A stretch of 64,000 nucleotides of DNA from Alentia gelatinosa (taxonomy: Eukaryota > Annelida > Polychaeta > Phyllodocida > Polynoidae). Position numbers and translations under genes: made by a program. The stretch's first letter is position 1; each line of letters begins with the position of its first letter. The notes beneath the pieces were generated by a model. It saw nothing but the letters and a program-made list of their open reading frames with translations, had not been told where the DNA came from and searched no databases. Location: positions 36,179,300 to 36,243,299 of the forward strand of contig OX465581.1 in the NCBI GenBank assembly GCA_950022655.1, given 5' to 3'. Shown one piece after another: positions 35,101 to 46,400 of the stretch.

Positions 35101-37229
35101 CACCTGGCCCTCTGTGACCAGTTTGTCACTGCTCCGCCCCGTCAGAACGTTCATCAAAGTCGTCTTCCCCGCGCCGCTAAACACCGGGACAGAGGACCAA
35201 AGAATAATGCAGGAGTATAATGACACGAAGGAGCATTGGAAGCAGACAGAATGGATCATTTCTATATACCTATGGGCGAACACTCTATGGATACACCACG
35301 CTATGGGGGTGTAATAACTTATGTTTACTATACCCGGGGCTGAAATTTACTACCCAAAGTTGACGTTTACTAGCCACGGTTGACGTTTAGACCAATCGGA
35401 TCATCTCTTTGAAAATTTATACGAAAAGAGTAGTGGAGAGAAAACATAGTGTCAAGGTACTCAGTAAGGTTGGATCTGGCTTCGCGTTTGATGCCTGGTA
35501 AGCAAATAATGCTATTTATCTATATCAAACTACATTTAAAGGTATATAGGAATAGGAAAATCAACTTTCTGGAGAGAGAAAGTCATAGTTACTTGGTAAG
35601 GCTTGATCAACTTACTGCCCGAGGGCTCTCACCGGAACATAGCTTCCCTTTATTATCCCTCCTTTCTGAATCTGTTACAACCTTTACTTGAAGAGTAGAT
35701 CTCCACCTAAGGGTGCTAAGGGTTTCCCCTCTATCAAGATTTTTTATCTTAACCCTGTGTAACGATACCCTGCGTTAGCGGACAGTTATTTCGATAAGGA
35801 ATGCCTCACAACCCCATGTAAGAGGACACTCTGGGTGGACACCTTATCAGGTATGAGGGGATGTTGTGGGGAAAATGGTCTGGAATATCTAGATGGTTTG
35901 TTTAAATTGGCTTTGAGGTTATAGATAATAAAAATGACCCGGTGACTCTATGAATGAGAAAAATAATATTCAAAAAGGTGTGTGTACAGAATTTCCAGGC
36001 GGAAGAGAACATTTTTGCCAAAGATATTTCTGATTTGCAGAATTGTCCCCCGTGCAGTCCTTTAACTACAGCCTTTATCAAATACCGTTAATGCATGTTG
36101 GCAAAGACGTTGGTTGATGTTTTATGATGTGGCAACATCTCCAGTCATATATCACGACGATGGTTAACTTTACCTTGCAGAATGGCCTATCATTGGCCGG
36201 TCTGAATTGTCTACGATTATAAGAACGAAGGTACAGGGTATCAGGCTATATAAAATCTACTCCTGTCACAATGCTTACCTTGCACCCATAATCGCAAGGA
36301 GCGTGCCGGGGGTAACAATGCCATTCACTGAAATAAGAATGATATTTACCTTAACATTTCATGAAAAAATACTTTCTGTATGGTAAAATTACTGATACTA
36401 TAAAAAGAGCAATTGGCACCTTTTTAGATGTGGGTATTTATACTGAAGAGGCATACAACCCTACTGTATCCTGCGAAACAAAACACCGGGTTATCGGGTT
36501 TGTTATCAATGGATTATAACATTTGATAACATTGTTGTTCCCCGACTACAGTGGCGCCATCTGCATTAGTTAACTTAAACTACCTAAATTTCCTGGCGGA
36601 TGATGGCGGAAGTAGCAATCACTCTGTGCCCTATATTAATGTATTTATGCAAGATGCATATATGCTTGTCAGGAGAATGAATTACTTATTCAGTGATAAG
36701 TAAAAGAGAAAACAAGTTTGATATTGATACTGCATCACATGTCGGCACCATCAGATTTGTCAAGATTTTGAGAATTTCTTAACCACATGGTTAGTTAAAA
36801 ATGTAATGTGAACAAAAATTACAAACCTATATCACTATGTGAAATGGAGACATACCCGAAATTTTAACGATACTGAATAACTTCTCAGATTTAGAATTGG
36901 AGTTTGTATAATTCATATAGTTAACCATCTTTACCGCATCGGACCAGGTGTCAAGGAAACCAGAAATGATATCGGAATCATATCGTAAAAACAGTATTAC
37001 CGTCATGAAGGATTTGTTTGCGGACTCGTTTCTCAGGTGATATGACGTCTTCTGATTTGCCGAATTTGAAGCATGACCTTCTTTTCTCCTCTGCAGGAGC
37101 AAACACATTGATCTTCTCCCACGTCAAGGTCACAGGGCTCACGCTATTGTAGTCCTTCCCCCCGTAGGCATATTCCTGAGACTCTTCCAGCAGAGCGTAT
37201 TTCTCGCCATTTTGCGAAGCAAGTTGCAT
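22303..37229 (-). CDS. White-type ABCG half-transporter, 20 exons, 678 aa
   Basis: Exons in gene order: 37229-37001, 36327-36279, 35176-34990, 34509-34438, 33794-33696, 33251-33085, 32399-32328, 31771-31669, 30292-30200, 29855-29830, 29364-29326, 28274-28169, 27312-27181, 26700-26608, 25806-25749, 25332-25255, 24637-24532, 23902-23802, 23493-23369, 22404-22303. Every junction is GT-AG and in phase. Order of domains: an N-terminal nucleotide-binding domain with Walker A GASGAGKT (91-98), CAYVQQ-like Q-loop (here SAYVQQED), signature LSGGE (199-203), Walker [13 protein letters not shown] and H-loop TIHQPSS (His256); then a six-helix ABC2 membrane domain from about residue 395. [18 protein letters not shown] and LSWFRYANE are hallmarks of the insect White lineage, as is the length. 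Such proteins dimerise and move small organic substrates (pigment precursors in insects) across vesicle or plasma membranes. The substrate here is unknown. The start is the first ATG of exon 1; a 5' non-coding exon may lie further upstream. Confidence 0.93.
22948..23336 (+). mobile_element. hairpin-headed element, subfamily 1, full copy
   Basis: A 28-bp perfect outer stem (AATAAACGATGGTTTTGTGG onward) encloses TTGACGCGTAGTAATACACG. After the hairpin come TGTATTTATTATCCATC, a body with CCGTATACCATGG, GTAAACCACAGG and CCGTATACCACAG words, a small stem-loop (CCCCATACAT...AATGAGGG) and the closing GATGGATAATAAATG. Other copies lie at 27856-28130 and 60197-60597. It sits just downstream of ABCG exon 19. 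Confidence 0.8.
25965..26530. mobile_element. TIR element in ABCG intron
   Basis: The left end GAGACAGCGACAAGCCGATTC pairs with the right end GAATCGG...TTGCTGTCTTATG. Inside, an inner palindrome (ATAATCGGGTCGGGCATTAC against GTAATGACCCGACC) flanks a run of about 18 G. There is no coding frame. Confidence 0.7.
27856..28130 (-). mobile_element. hairpin-headed element, subfamily 1, hairpin truncated
   Basis: The reverse complement of 23060-23336, from TTATTATCCATCGTATAC to GGATAATAAATACAACAAACGATGG, after which the hairpin is lost. It lies 40 bp from the donor of ABCG exon 12. Confidence 0.8.
28512..29032. mobile_element. pogo-like MITE
   Basis: Inverted ends ACAGTAAAACCCC and GGGGTTTTACTGT are flanked by TA dinucleotides, the pattern of pogo/Tc1-mariner elements. 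The inner TTAAGCGGGGTTTTCAG words resemble a second nested end. A C run lies at about 28831-28844. There is no transposase. Confidence 0.7.
29033..29147. repeat. (AT)n and (GT)n microsatellites
   Basis: About 27 AT units (29033-29087) grow out of the right end of the pogo-like element, followed after 26 bp by about 17 GT units (29113-29147). Confidence 0.95.
29421..29702 (+). mobile_element. decayed copy of hairpin-headed element
   Basis: It starts near ATCGTCTGTTGGTTTTATTATCCATC and ends with GGGTAGTGGTTTACT, CCCAATATATTTTTTATAGG and GTAATAGATAGG, matching the borders and order of subfamily 1 with many changes. Confidence 0.5.
30481..30757. mobile_element. family B TIR element
   Basis: The left end GCTAAAGGGATTGCTCCATCG...GAGTGAG is matched by the complement of CACTCAATAAGCCCGGTGG...CCCTTAAAGC. 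Internal words CATGCTTATAGTA and GGCCTGCTCCACCGCAT are shared with the copies at 44585-44905 and 8435-8660. Confidence 0.6.
31421..31649. repeat. array of a 13-bp word in both orientations
   Basis: GGACGCCTTGAGC or a one-base variant occurs at 31421, 31471 and 31493. Its complement GCTCAAGGCGTCC (with variants) occurs at 31562, 31584, 31605, 31621 and 31637. The three forward and five reverse copies face each other across about 55 bp. The array ends 20 bp before ABCG exon 8. Confidence 0.85.
32731..33012. mobile_element. family C TIR element, copy 1
   Basis: Inverted ends AGGCCTGGCGTCCACCTACT and the complement of GTGGTGGACGCCGGGCCT. It is about 90 percent like 41981-42267 by eye. Internal arms with CCGATAAAAAA and TTTTTTATCGG words make much of it self-complementary. 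It lies between ABCG exons 6 and 7. Confidence 0.85.
33085..33251 (-). CDS. ABCG exon 6: Walker B, D-loop and H-loop
   Basis: This 167-nt exon encodes the catalytic aspartate-glutamate pair within [13 protein letters not shown] and the switch histidine in TIHQPSS, so both ATP-hydrolysis motifs sit in one exon. It is more GC-rich than its introns. Confidence 0.93.
34990..35176 (-). CDS. ABCG exon 3: second half of Walker A and Q-loop
   Basis: The exon opens by completing the serine codon of Walker A (AG|C) and reads [14 protein letters not shown] onward to YVQQED and REHLTFQ. The Walker A motif is therefore split between exons 2 and 3 by an intron of about 1.1 kb. Confidence 0.93.
36475..36645. 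mobile_element. family E repeat copy 2
   Basis: AAACAAAACACCGGG, TTATCAATGG, CCCCGACTACAGTGGCGCC and TTCCTGGCGGATGA follow the order seen at 22102-22285. Confidence 0.5.
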
Positions 37230-38437
37230 ATTTCCTTTGTATACCCAAAAAAAGAATCGATATCTAGTTGCAGAACCTTTTTTTCTTTTCTAGACTTAGT
37301 TGATCTTTCATTTTGTCACATAAATTCAGTGGTGAGTTCAATATCTAAAAATCCAACGATCGTCACATCTGAAATTATTGAAACCATAATTTTCTGTACA
37401 TCCATCAGGATGTCTAACCGGATGCAGAGCTTAATTATCCTCACCAAATTACGATCATTAACGATATACGGATATTCTAAGAAAAAAACCCACTATATAA
37501 AGTGAACCCCTTTTAATCTATTCCATGAATATATATATAGAAAAAGCAATCCCATTAACATTTTTCGAAGACCAAACGCATGTATCCAAAAATGATATTG
37601 GCTCTACATAAATTCAAGGTTATAATATACTATAGGTTACAAAGTAACATAACTTCACATGTGATCTAGATTCCTATAAATAAAAGTTTCATCGATGTAA
37701 GCCTAAATTAGATTGAGAGTAAATCAAAATAGGAGGCACACATGCTAATGGTAGACATCATGGAAGTTCTTTATATATATTCGTAGACAGGATAGCGATT
37801 CCGTAAATAGCAATGTTAAATACTGCGTAACAGATGATAATGACGCAACACATTCTGCATATGATCATGCATTACAATAAACATAGCAAGCGCGTCGCAC
37901 CAGTATTACATATATACCCCTAGAAAAAGAAATATCTCCTTTCGAGGATTGTGTTGGATGCTGACCGCCGAGAGTCAAGGTGGCGATAGCACAGGAGTCT
38001 GTGGAATAAGGTCCCTCCCGACTGCGAGACCTCAGCGTGTCGCAGCATATTATTGCTCACCAGAGATCCTACATCATAGACTCAATCTCACCGCTATCTT
38101 ACAGGTTATTTAAAATAAAATCTCAACGTCTACAAGTACACAATTACACACCACCTTGTTCTCTTTGTTACAAGTTTCTCAACGACGGGTAACTCAATGT
38201 CTTGTATTGATGTTTGTTGGTTTATACGAGGAAGAACGCCCATCCAGGCGATTGTGTATACCTTAATTTTCTACTGAATAAAAAAAACAAAAAAAAACAG
38301 AAGTACTTACCCGGTCCTAAAACCCCGCCGCCGCCGTTGGGCACTGTATAATCACAAACGAAAGAGTGGTATCTTTACTTATTGGGCATCCGGGTAGTTA
38401 CCTTGTGGACGATGAAATGGATACTAAAACTCCGGCG

Positions 38438-38490
<53 letters not shown>

Positions 38491-39980
38491 CAGCACAGTT
38501 GGGTCGGAATAGAAGTCCAACTTGACACCCAAAGAAAATATCCGTCATAGGGGCGGTTTGAGTGTGGGGTCCCGCACTGAGCGCTGGGCGGCGCTGGGGT
38601 ATATGGGTGGCGAAGGCAGCTGTGGTAGTGGAGGGGGGGGGGGGGGGGGGGGGGTGACAACCATTGACTAGCAACATATATAGCGGCATATGGGCTGACT
38701 ATGGTCTTACTCAATGAACCACATAGATTATAAAATCACCACATGCCAAATTTAGTCGATTATGTGTGTTACATAGAAGAGAGCTTTCCCCTTTTCTCTG
38801 CTAGTATCTCTCACATATATAGCGAGATTATACATCTCTTGGAAATGTGAAAACATGACGGTTTTCATTTGGTGTTCATTATAGATGCATTGGTTGTTGA
38901 TTGGTTATTCGTTCGGAAAAGGATAAATCTGCAAACAGTATGTAAGCCCACTTGTAGAATATGTTTTGTTTTCCAACATACCTAGGCCACAACGATAGAC
39001 TAAAAGGTGTACCCAAAGTACAATCCAAGTACTCTATGTCCCAGAGTTTGTGTTCTCGAAGTATAATGATATTTATCTTCTACATATATGTTTGAAATCA
39101 TTAGTCAAAGTTAACATTCATATACTTTTAATGGCAAATATCAACTCTATAACAAACCTCTCTGAACGTTTAGAATTAATAATTTATTAATTTGGAACTG
39201 GAAGTAGCAGCCCCCCCCCCCTCCACACGCATACACTGTGCCATCATCATAATGGACAAGCACCAAGTCGGACTTTCAACAAGAGAAAAAATTTGAAACA
39301 TGTTGCTTCCAGAATCTTTAGAGATTTCTGTACCCCCAGTAAGCGGGATTCACACGAAGGGACTAATGTACCTGAGACTGGTGTGTCACACCTTTTCACC
39401 AGTCTCAGACAAGTCTCCTCCAGCACAGAAATTTCATAGCAGGAGCGCTACTTTTGCTTTCCCATTCTCACATGGAAGGATTTGTATGGTACATAGTCTA
39501 AGAAATGTCACTTGGAGCAGGGTAGATTGTCACTGAAGTGGGAAACCCTCCCCGTGTGCACTCACCATTGCACTCAATTACCCTTGAGGCGAGGGATGTA
39601 AAAAAACGTATGATTCTGCTTGCTCTTCCTGTTGGCAAGGTTGGGTTCTCAGTCTGCGACTCAGCAGTGGGTACATTTGTCTCACAATAAATGTCCCTAT
39701 AAATTTCAAACATGTTTAAATTCAATATCTCTTGAGTTTATGTACCTCGTTAGGGTAATCGTTACCGACAATCGTGGGGGGATAATTGTCTCAGGGATAT
39801 GGAACCATACCATTCAGACAGGATTGCATTCCAGTTCATTATCTCAGCCCGGTATTTTTCTCAATAGGCATAACATTAGGAACTCGTGCTCCACGGCCGT
39901 GAAGTTTGTGTACCCAATACTCAATGGCTAATTGGGTGATTAATTTATCAATGATTAATGTCAGACGGGTATGATTAAAT
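37230..39980. other. upstream region of the ABCG gene, no supported coding exon
   Basis: It holds a (CAG)n tract (38439-38493), a G run (about 38634-38654) and a C run (about 39211-39220). A short GC-rich stretch at about 38315-38348 has AG and GTAAGT bounds on the minus strand and could be a 5' non-coding exon of the ABCG gene, but nothing confirms it. Translations of the CAG and G tracts are artefacts. Confidence 0.4.
38439..38493. repeat. (CAG)n trinucleotide repeat
   Basis: About 18 AGC units with a single AGT interruption. They would read as polyalanine or polycysteine on the minus strand, but no gene covers it. Confidence 0.95.
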
Positions 39981-40124
39981 CAGAAACCCACTCGATCAAA
40001 ATAACTTAGACCGCACTCCACCTCGTTTGACCACAGAGTAATTCACTCAGCTTTTCTTCGTGAATTACTCTGCAGTCAAACTCGGTGGAGTATGGACCAA
40101 GATATTTTCATCTTGTGGGTTTCC
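39981..40124. repeat. long near-perfect hairpin
   Basis: AGAAACCCACTCGATCAAAA, then CACTCCACCTCGTTTGACC and AGAGTAATTCAC, are mirrored by GTGAATTACTCT, AAACTCGGTGGAGT and CTTGTGGGTTTCC. The arms are about 65 bp and the loop about 12 bp. Confidence 0.85.
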
Positions 40125-40727
40125 TTCTAAGAATCTCAGTAGGATTTGTCTTAGACAGATACCCCGCGAGGTAGGCTACACGAATCCCTCCATATGAATT
40201 CTACTTTAGCGATAAGATCCCCTCTTTTCGACTAAATAGGAGTTGTCACATAAAAAATCTTAAAGCGGCTCGCAAAGTATCTTTGATGCAGACACAAAAT
40301 ACTAATTTATATCTAGTGTACCTGACTTTAGAAATCATATTCCAAAATTATGACCGATCTATTGCTGCCAGCTTTTATCAACTAGGTACCATCAACCAGC
40401 TATTCAGATATTTGAAATTCTTAGACGAAAAAGAGAACCCCACCAGTATGAACAAGAAGAGAAGATGGCTATATATGAAATTTGAATATTTATTGACTGC
40501 TATACTACATGTGTCTCATAAACAATTGTTACACATCCGAAGAACATTATCAGAGGAGAAATACATTATGGTCAATTCATACTCCTAGACTTAACATGGG
40601 ACACTTGTAGCTTCGCTCTTTTGAGTAGTGTTTAAAACATCAACCGGCAATGGGTACAATAATGCTCTCGTTTTTTCTATACATTTATTTTCGGAACTCA
40701 GGGGTGGGATCAAGTCTGAAATAAATT

Positions 40728-40860
40728 CGATTGGTTAGGGTTGACTTATATGCCCTTTGATTGATCGCTACGTGATTTTACCTGGCTTCACCTCGTGAAA
40801 TTACTACACGATCAAATTCATGGTATTTTAGGAACCCCGAACCACTCTCATTGGTTTCTT
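40728..40860. repeat. imperfect hairpin
   Basis: GATCGCTACGTGATTTTAC pairs with GTGAAATTACTACACGATC across a loop of about 14 bp. Outward, TTAGGGTTGACTTATATGCC pairs weakly with its counterpart. It is similar in layout to the hairpin at 39981-40124. Confidence 0.6.
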
Positions 40861-41980
40861 CAATAGTATATTACCCCATCTGTAGCTGAACCTGTTTAAT
40901 TTACGCTTATAATGTAAAGTAGAGAAATCTATTTACACTTTAGTCTAATATCGCCTCTGAACGTATGGTATCACATGACCAAAGGCGAATAGAGTACAAG
41001 TTTTCGATATTTCTTGGGTAAAATGAAGACATAATTTCTGATGAAGGCTACTTTATTGACCAAATTTCAGTGATATTACAATAGTAACCTACATATCATC
41101 TGATAATGTCATTGCACCTTCTTTGTTTTTGAAAACTGGAATTATTTCAATTGAAAGTAGAGTTCGTCACTAACGATCTCTATCGCCTGAATAATATACA
41201 AATTATACTCATGATATCCGCGATTGGGAATGTATGCCAAACAATAGGAAATAAAATGGCAATCAGAAAGTTTTTTTTTATTTCTTTCGAAGTACTTTGG
41301 TAATTCGCTGGTAAATTATTTTCCAACGGAATACTCAAAAACCAAAGGGATACATACGCTCATGAATTTTGAAGGGAGACCCATTAGGATCCAAGCACCT
41401 TGTATTTCACAAGGGGAGACCCACAGATCTACACTTGCCCCACACGCCTATTTGCTACGCACCGCACCTGATGAGACCTTCATGGAAGGTCGAAACCACA
41501 AGACACAAGGTCTCAATTCCTACATGCACACACATACAACAGAAAATCAATCGGTGGGAGAGCGTAGAATCATTTTCATGTCTTTGATAATTGCTCTTAA
41601 TTGGACGACGTGACCGATCTATGCCACTGATAAATTTGTCAGTGACCACTGACAATTCTATAGGACTTTCGGCAAAATATCTGTCTAAGAAACTAGACAT
41701 GCATAGACACACCAACCATTTTCAGTACTGCTAAATGCGAAATTTGGCATCACCAGCCGGCAATAAAGAACCACTGACAAGATTAAACCGGGCTGGCTTT
41801 GTCCTTGAGAAATGGGCTCATTGTTCGACCAGTTTCAGATATCTCATAGATATCGTTGAGATTTATACTGGTCAATGCAAACGAGAAACGAACCTGCCAG
41901 TTACCCCCACCCGCACTGCCTCCCGCCTATAGAGGTGGAGAGTAACTATCCAGGAGTCCAAGCCAACGACGTGGAGCCTA

Positions 41981-42267
41981 AGGCCTGGCGTCCACCTCCT
42001 ACGATAGAAATTTAGATCTACCGATATGGCACCGATACAAAAAGTGAATATCGGAGACATATCGGGAAGGTGCAAAATCGTAGACATATATGTCTAGACA
42101 TGCCAATCCACCACACATTGTATGGGATTTTTATCGGTGTCTCATCGCAAAAACGTGGTCAACTGCCCCGATATTAGGGGACCTTCCGACGCGATTTTGA
42201 TTTTTTATCGGGAGGTGCATTGTAGAGCATATCGGAGCCATATCGTAGTAGGTGGACGCCGGGCCTT
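41981..42267. mobile_element. family C TIR element, copy 2
   Basis: The second copy of the 282-286-bp element, with ends AGGCCTGGCGTCCACC and GGTGGACGCCGGGCCT. It is intergenic, between the ABCG and LRR genes. Confidence 0.85.
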
Positions 42268-43253
42268 ACAGGTGACCCGTGCATGAGGACCAATGATACA
42301 CGTTTACAGAGACCGTATGCAAATAGCGGCGCGCATTGAGCGTCCCTCTCGGGTCTCCCTTCACTTGTAGTCGTGAGCGGTATCTGTGATTAGAAAATAA
42401 CTCAGATACCCGAAAGAAACTTAATCTAGCTATTGATATTATTGAAATTATGCACCAATATTTTGAGTATGCTTTCATTTACTATTAACACATGTACTCG
42501 TAAACATAAGCCAATAGACAAACTCTAATTCAACATCACAAATGAGTTGTACATTTATCAAAATGAATTTAACACATATTTATTCCAAACAACTAAACTG
42601 AAATACTTCATTTTCAGGTGATATATACATTTTGAGTAGGACCTATACGTTTATATTTTGTGGAAGACATAGCGAACAGATGTATGGCGATTATACATTC
42701 CTAATTTTGCTGAATGCGAGAATGACGCCATGGTGTCATGTGAACTCTGATTCCATGGGAGCTGAATTAAAACAATTGTATCTATAAAAACTGCATAAGT
42801 TAATTAGATTTTTCCTAAGGCTTTATCAAGACGCAATATGTTTCCATTGTTAATCTATTGTTTAATCATATATTCCATAAGACTGGAATCCTAGCATGTT
42901 GAGATCTGCAAAACCATGTAGTGACCAAACACAAGATAGAAAAAAGCGTCTAACAGAAAATATCATTTAAGGCATTTGATATTATTCTATCGACACCACC
43001 AGATACAATGTGATAATCTACAGATATGACATATCCACTGCCATACTGGGCCACAAGGATCGCAAGTTCTACATTTGTTTTTTCTTTATCCCAATTGTCC
43101 TGAGAATGTAACGTTTTGAGTGTTCTATTTTTCAGCTTTTTAAAGGCGAGATATGAGTATTTATGTACAGATAGAAGTACTAGAAATCACAATCACATCG
43201 TCGTATCTCATAATGTGCAATACGATGTGGCGACTGTTGTATGTACAAGATGC

Positions 43254-43259
43254 TTTATT
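43254..43259 (-). terminator. possible polyadenylation signal of the LRR/EF-hand gene
   Basis: TTTATT (AATAAA on the gene strand) lies 223 bp beyond the stop codon in the sequence GCAATAAAGCA. Confidence 0.4.
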
Positions 43260-43481
43260 GCGCAATATCCTAATAGATGCTATATGCCTTTTTTATATGA
43301 CACTACATGATTTACAATGAGAATGATACACATGCATATCGTTACATATACAGAGATGTCACTCTTAAGTCACATCTGTGCATAATAAATTGTCCAAGCC
43401 CGTGAGTGTAGGACGCGATCCACCGGCAGTTCTGTTTAATTTTATAGTGGTGAGATTTACAGTGCTCAGTGTGAGATGACT

Positions 43482-46400
43482 TCATTTAACGGTGACTTCT
43501 GTTTTTGACTTGGGCGGACCGCTTGAAGGGCTGTTGGTCGTTGCGGGGGCAGTGTTATCCTTGTACATCATTGCCTCAGCCTGCGCACGGTCCATCTTTT
43601 GTTTTTCTCTCTTGATGAGTGCTGAACCTTGCATCAATTCACTGCGGGAGATATCAGAAGCAATACGGGAAATGAGCGACTATCAATAAGATTCACCTTA
43701 ACATACCTCCAATGGTCTTTACTTATTTGTTTATTTCTATTCAAGTAATGGGGAACATACAATCGATTTTAACATGATTGGAGCTCTCCCTTGTACATGT
43801 ACTACCCAGCAAAAGACAGATACAGTTGACAAACTAATGAACAGTGAATTATAATCAGTTACGTTAGGTATTATACAGTAGTCTGGTAACCATATCTATT
43901 GTACTTTATCCAATGGTATGCAAGATACGATATTGTCATACCGTATTGAGACTTATTTTCATAGACATTACAAATTTAAAACCTAAACCCCACTGATGGC
44001 AGGCAAGGCATTTGGGTAAATCATCTCAGTTGTGAGCTTTTTCTATATCTGTTTCTCTGTGTCCATCTATCTGTTCATCTGTCTGTCTTCTTCCATCCAT
44101 GAGTCTATCTTCAATAATCATTTATCCATCATATTGGTACTATAATAATCATAATATAATAATGGAACTTTTAAGTAAAGTTATTGTTTCTTACCTGTAT
44201 TCAATTGTTCCACTTTTATCCGCGTCCAGTTCTTCCAGTAGAGTGTCGAGTTGTTTCTGAGAAAAGATAAAGACACCCATTAAAAACTTACCAAGGCACT
44301 GTTGGCAGCTCACAAAAACAAGGCTCCAAAAGCAGTATAAAGACAGAAGTGAACATGGGTTCATTTACTTTTGCTTTTCACAATTATGTGGATATTTCAC
44401 AGTGGTGAAAATGTAATGGAACTGAATCTCCAGGAAGGTGGATATTGTGTATCAATTATGATTGTCCATACCTTAAGGATGATAAACCCTACCGATAAAT
44501 GTAATATGAAACATCACTATATAAATCAGAGAATATCAAAGTCAGAAGGGGCTTCAGCAAATCTTTTATATTAGTATATCAAAGCGGGTGTTCAATTGGG
44601 CTGGCTGTGAATCTTGTGATTCAGGCGTCTGCCAAACATGCTTATAGTATACAAACCCACAGCGGAGTTTAAAGCCCAATGTCACATGATGACCTTGTGG
44701 GCTACATTTTTAGGCATCCAACAAGAGCGATTTTATCAGGTTTTATGGACCATAACACCACTGTGTGACTGCTGCTGATGAGCATGTTGCCTGCTCCATT
44801 ACACCGGTTGTTATAACCACCTCACAAAAGTGTGATCGCTCTGCGGTCGTTGCATGGTGCTCTTTTGCTGTCGTGGAGTCAGCCCAATGGAACATACCCT
44901 TGATATGGCATGGTCAAACTACCCCCTGAACTGGTAAATTTTATGCTGTTACATAATGGGGAAAAAATGTTGGATAAATACACAATATTGACTGACCGCA
45001 GCATCAACTCCGAGGAGCATACGACCGCTTTTATCTGAAGCCAGGCTATATTGTTTTTATTATCCACCTTTTCCTGACAAGTGGCATACCGATATTAGTT
45101 CATTTTAGTTTTGAACTATTTTTCCGTACGCAATATTTTTCCGTATGCACCACCCGGAGCATACAGCATATCCGTATGCGCTGGGTATGTCCATACAAAC
45201 TCCCTATGTGTTTTCTATGGACACTTTGTATTAGGTGTCTTTGTATTAGGTAAATCTTTGTGACATGATTCATGAGGGAGTACTCATTGTTTACATACAC
45301 TGGTCAATCTGAGACCGAAGTCCTTTAGGCCATATTTGAGTTCCTCTAGAGTAACGTCCCCACTGCCGTCTTTGTCCATCTGGTTGAAGAGGTCTTCCAT
45401 TCGGTCGGCGTTTTCTGTCAGGAACCGATCGAACACGGCCAACACTGTTGCATTGATCTATAGAATAACAGAGCCTACGTTAGTGTTATATACATGTATG
45501 TGCGTATATTCACATACATAATATATATTATACATTTTGTAAAGGTTAATGAAGATAACTGCCTTCAGAAGGGGATGTCTCTCGATAAATCAGAGCTAAT
45601 TATGTGCAACTATTCTGGCCTGTCCTGTTGGCCTGCGGAACCCTATGGAATTTCAGCCAAGACCCGGAGGATGTATATGCCAGGATCTGTACCACACACA
45701 GGTATAGAAAGAAATGAAGTGTCTGCTTATGTTAGGAATTCTTCACAAGTGAAATAATGATTTGTAGTAATTTTCTTCTGACCATATTCATATCCAGCCA
45801 GTTGCAGTAAATATTTGATCTTTGAAACAGGACAAAAATAGCACAAACATGTGAATCCAGTGGGGGTAACTCATCATAATTATGACTCTGCTAGCTATTT
45901 CATCAAAGTTTCTGTTATTATGAAATGTTTAATATGAGAGGAACATGAAAAGCGTTCCACATATGATTGCAAACAGGTGTAGGTGCAATATTCTCAGTGT
46001 TATTGAAATAATCAAAATTTAACAGTAGAATTAAAATTTACAAGGACATCATTGATGAACGCCCCTCCCATATAATGACACGGTGACAACACATAAATAT
46101 TGAATTTGAAATGAAAATGCATTTTTATAACTTAAAAGACATGCAGTGAGGACAGGCATACAATCAGATACACGTGCAAAATATACCGTTAGGAAATGAA
46201 ACAAAGTTGAAACCGAAAAAAATACCCACAATAGATATTCATAGAGGCATACTTTATAAAGCTCCAGGAAAAGCTGGTAAAAGTAAGATGACAGACAATT
46301 TCTGAAGTATGAAATTTAGGCTACATACAAATCCGGGTAGTTTGTAGAAGACGAAAGGGAAACACCGCATATTAATAATGTTTCTTTGATTGCAGAGTGT

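Noticed and set aside
38375..38714. Minus-strand frames with polyalanine/polycysteine and polyproline
   Set aside because: They translate a (CAG)n tract and a G run; no splice context or conserved residues.
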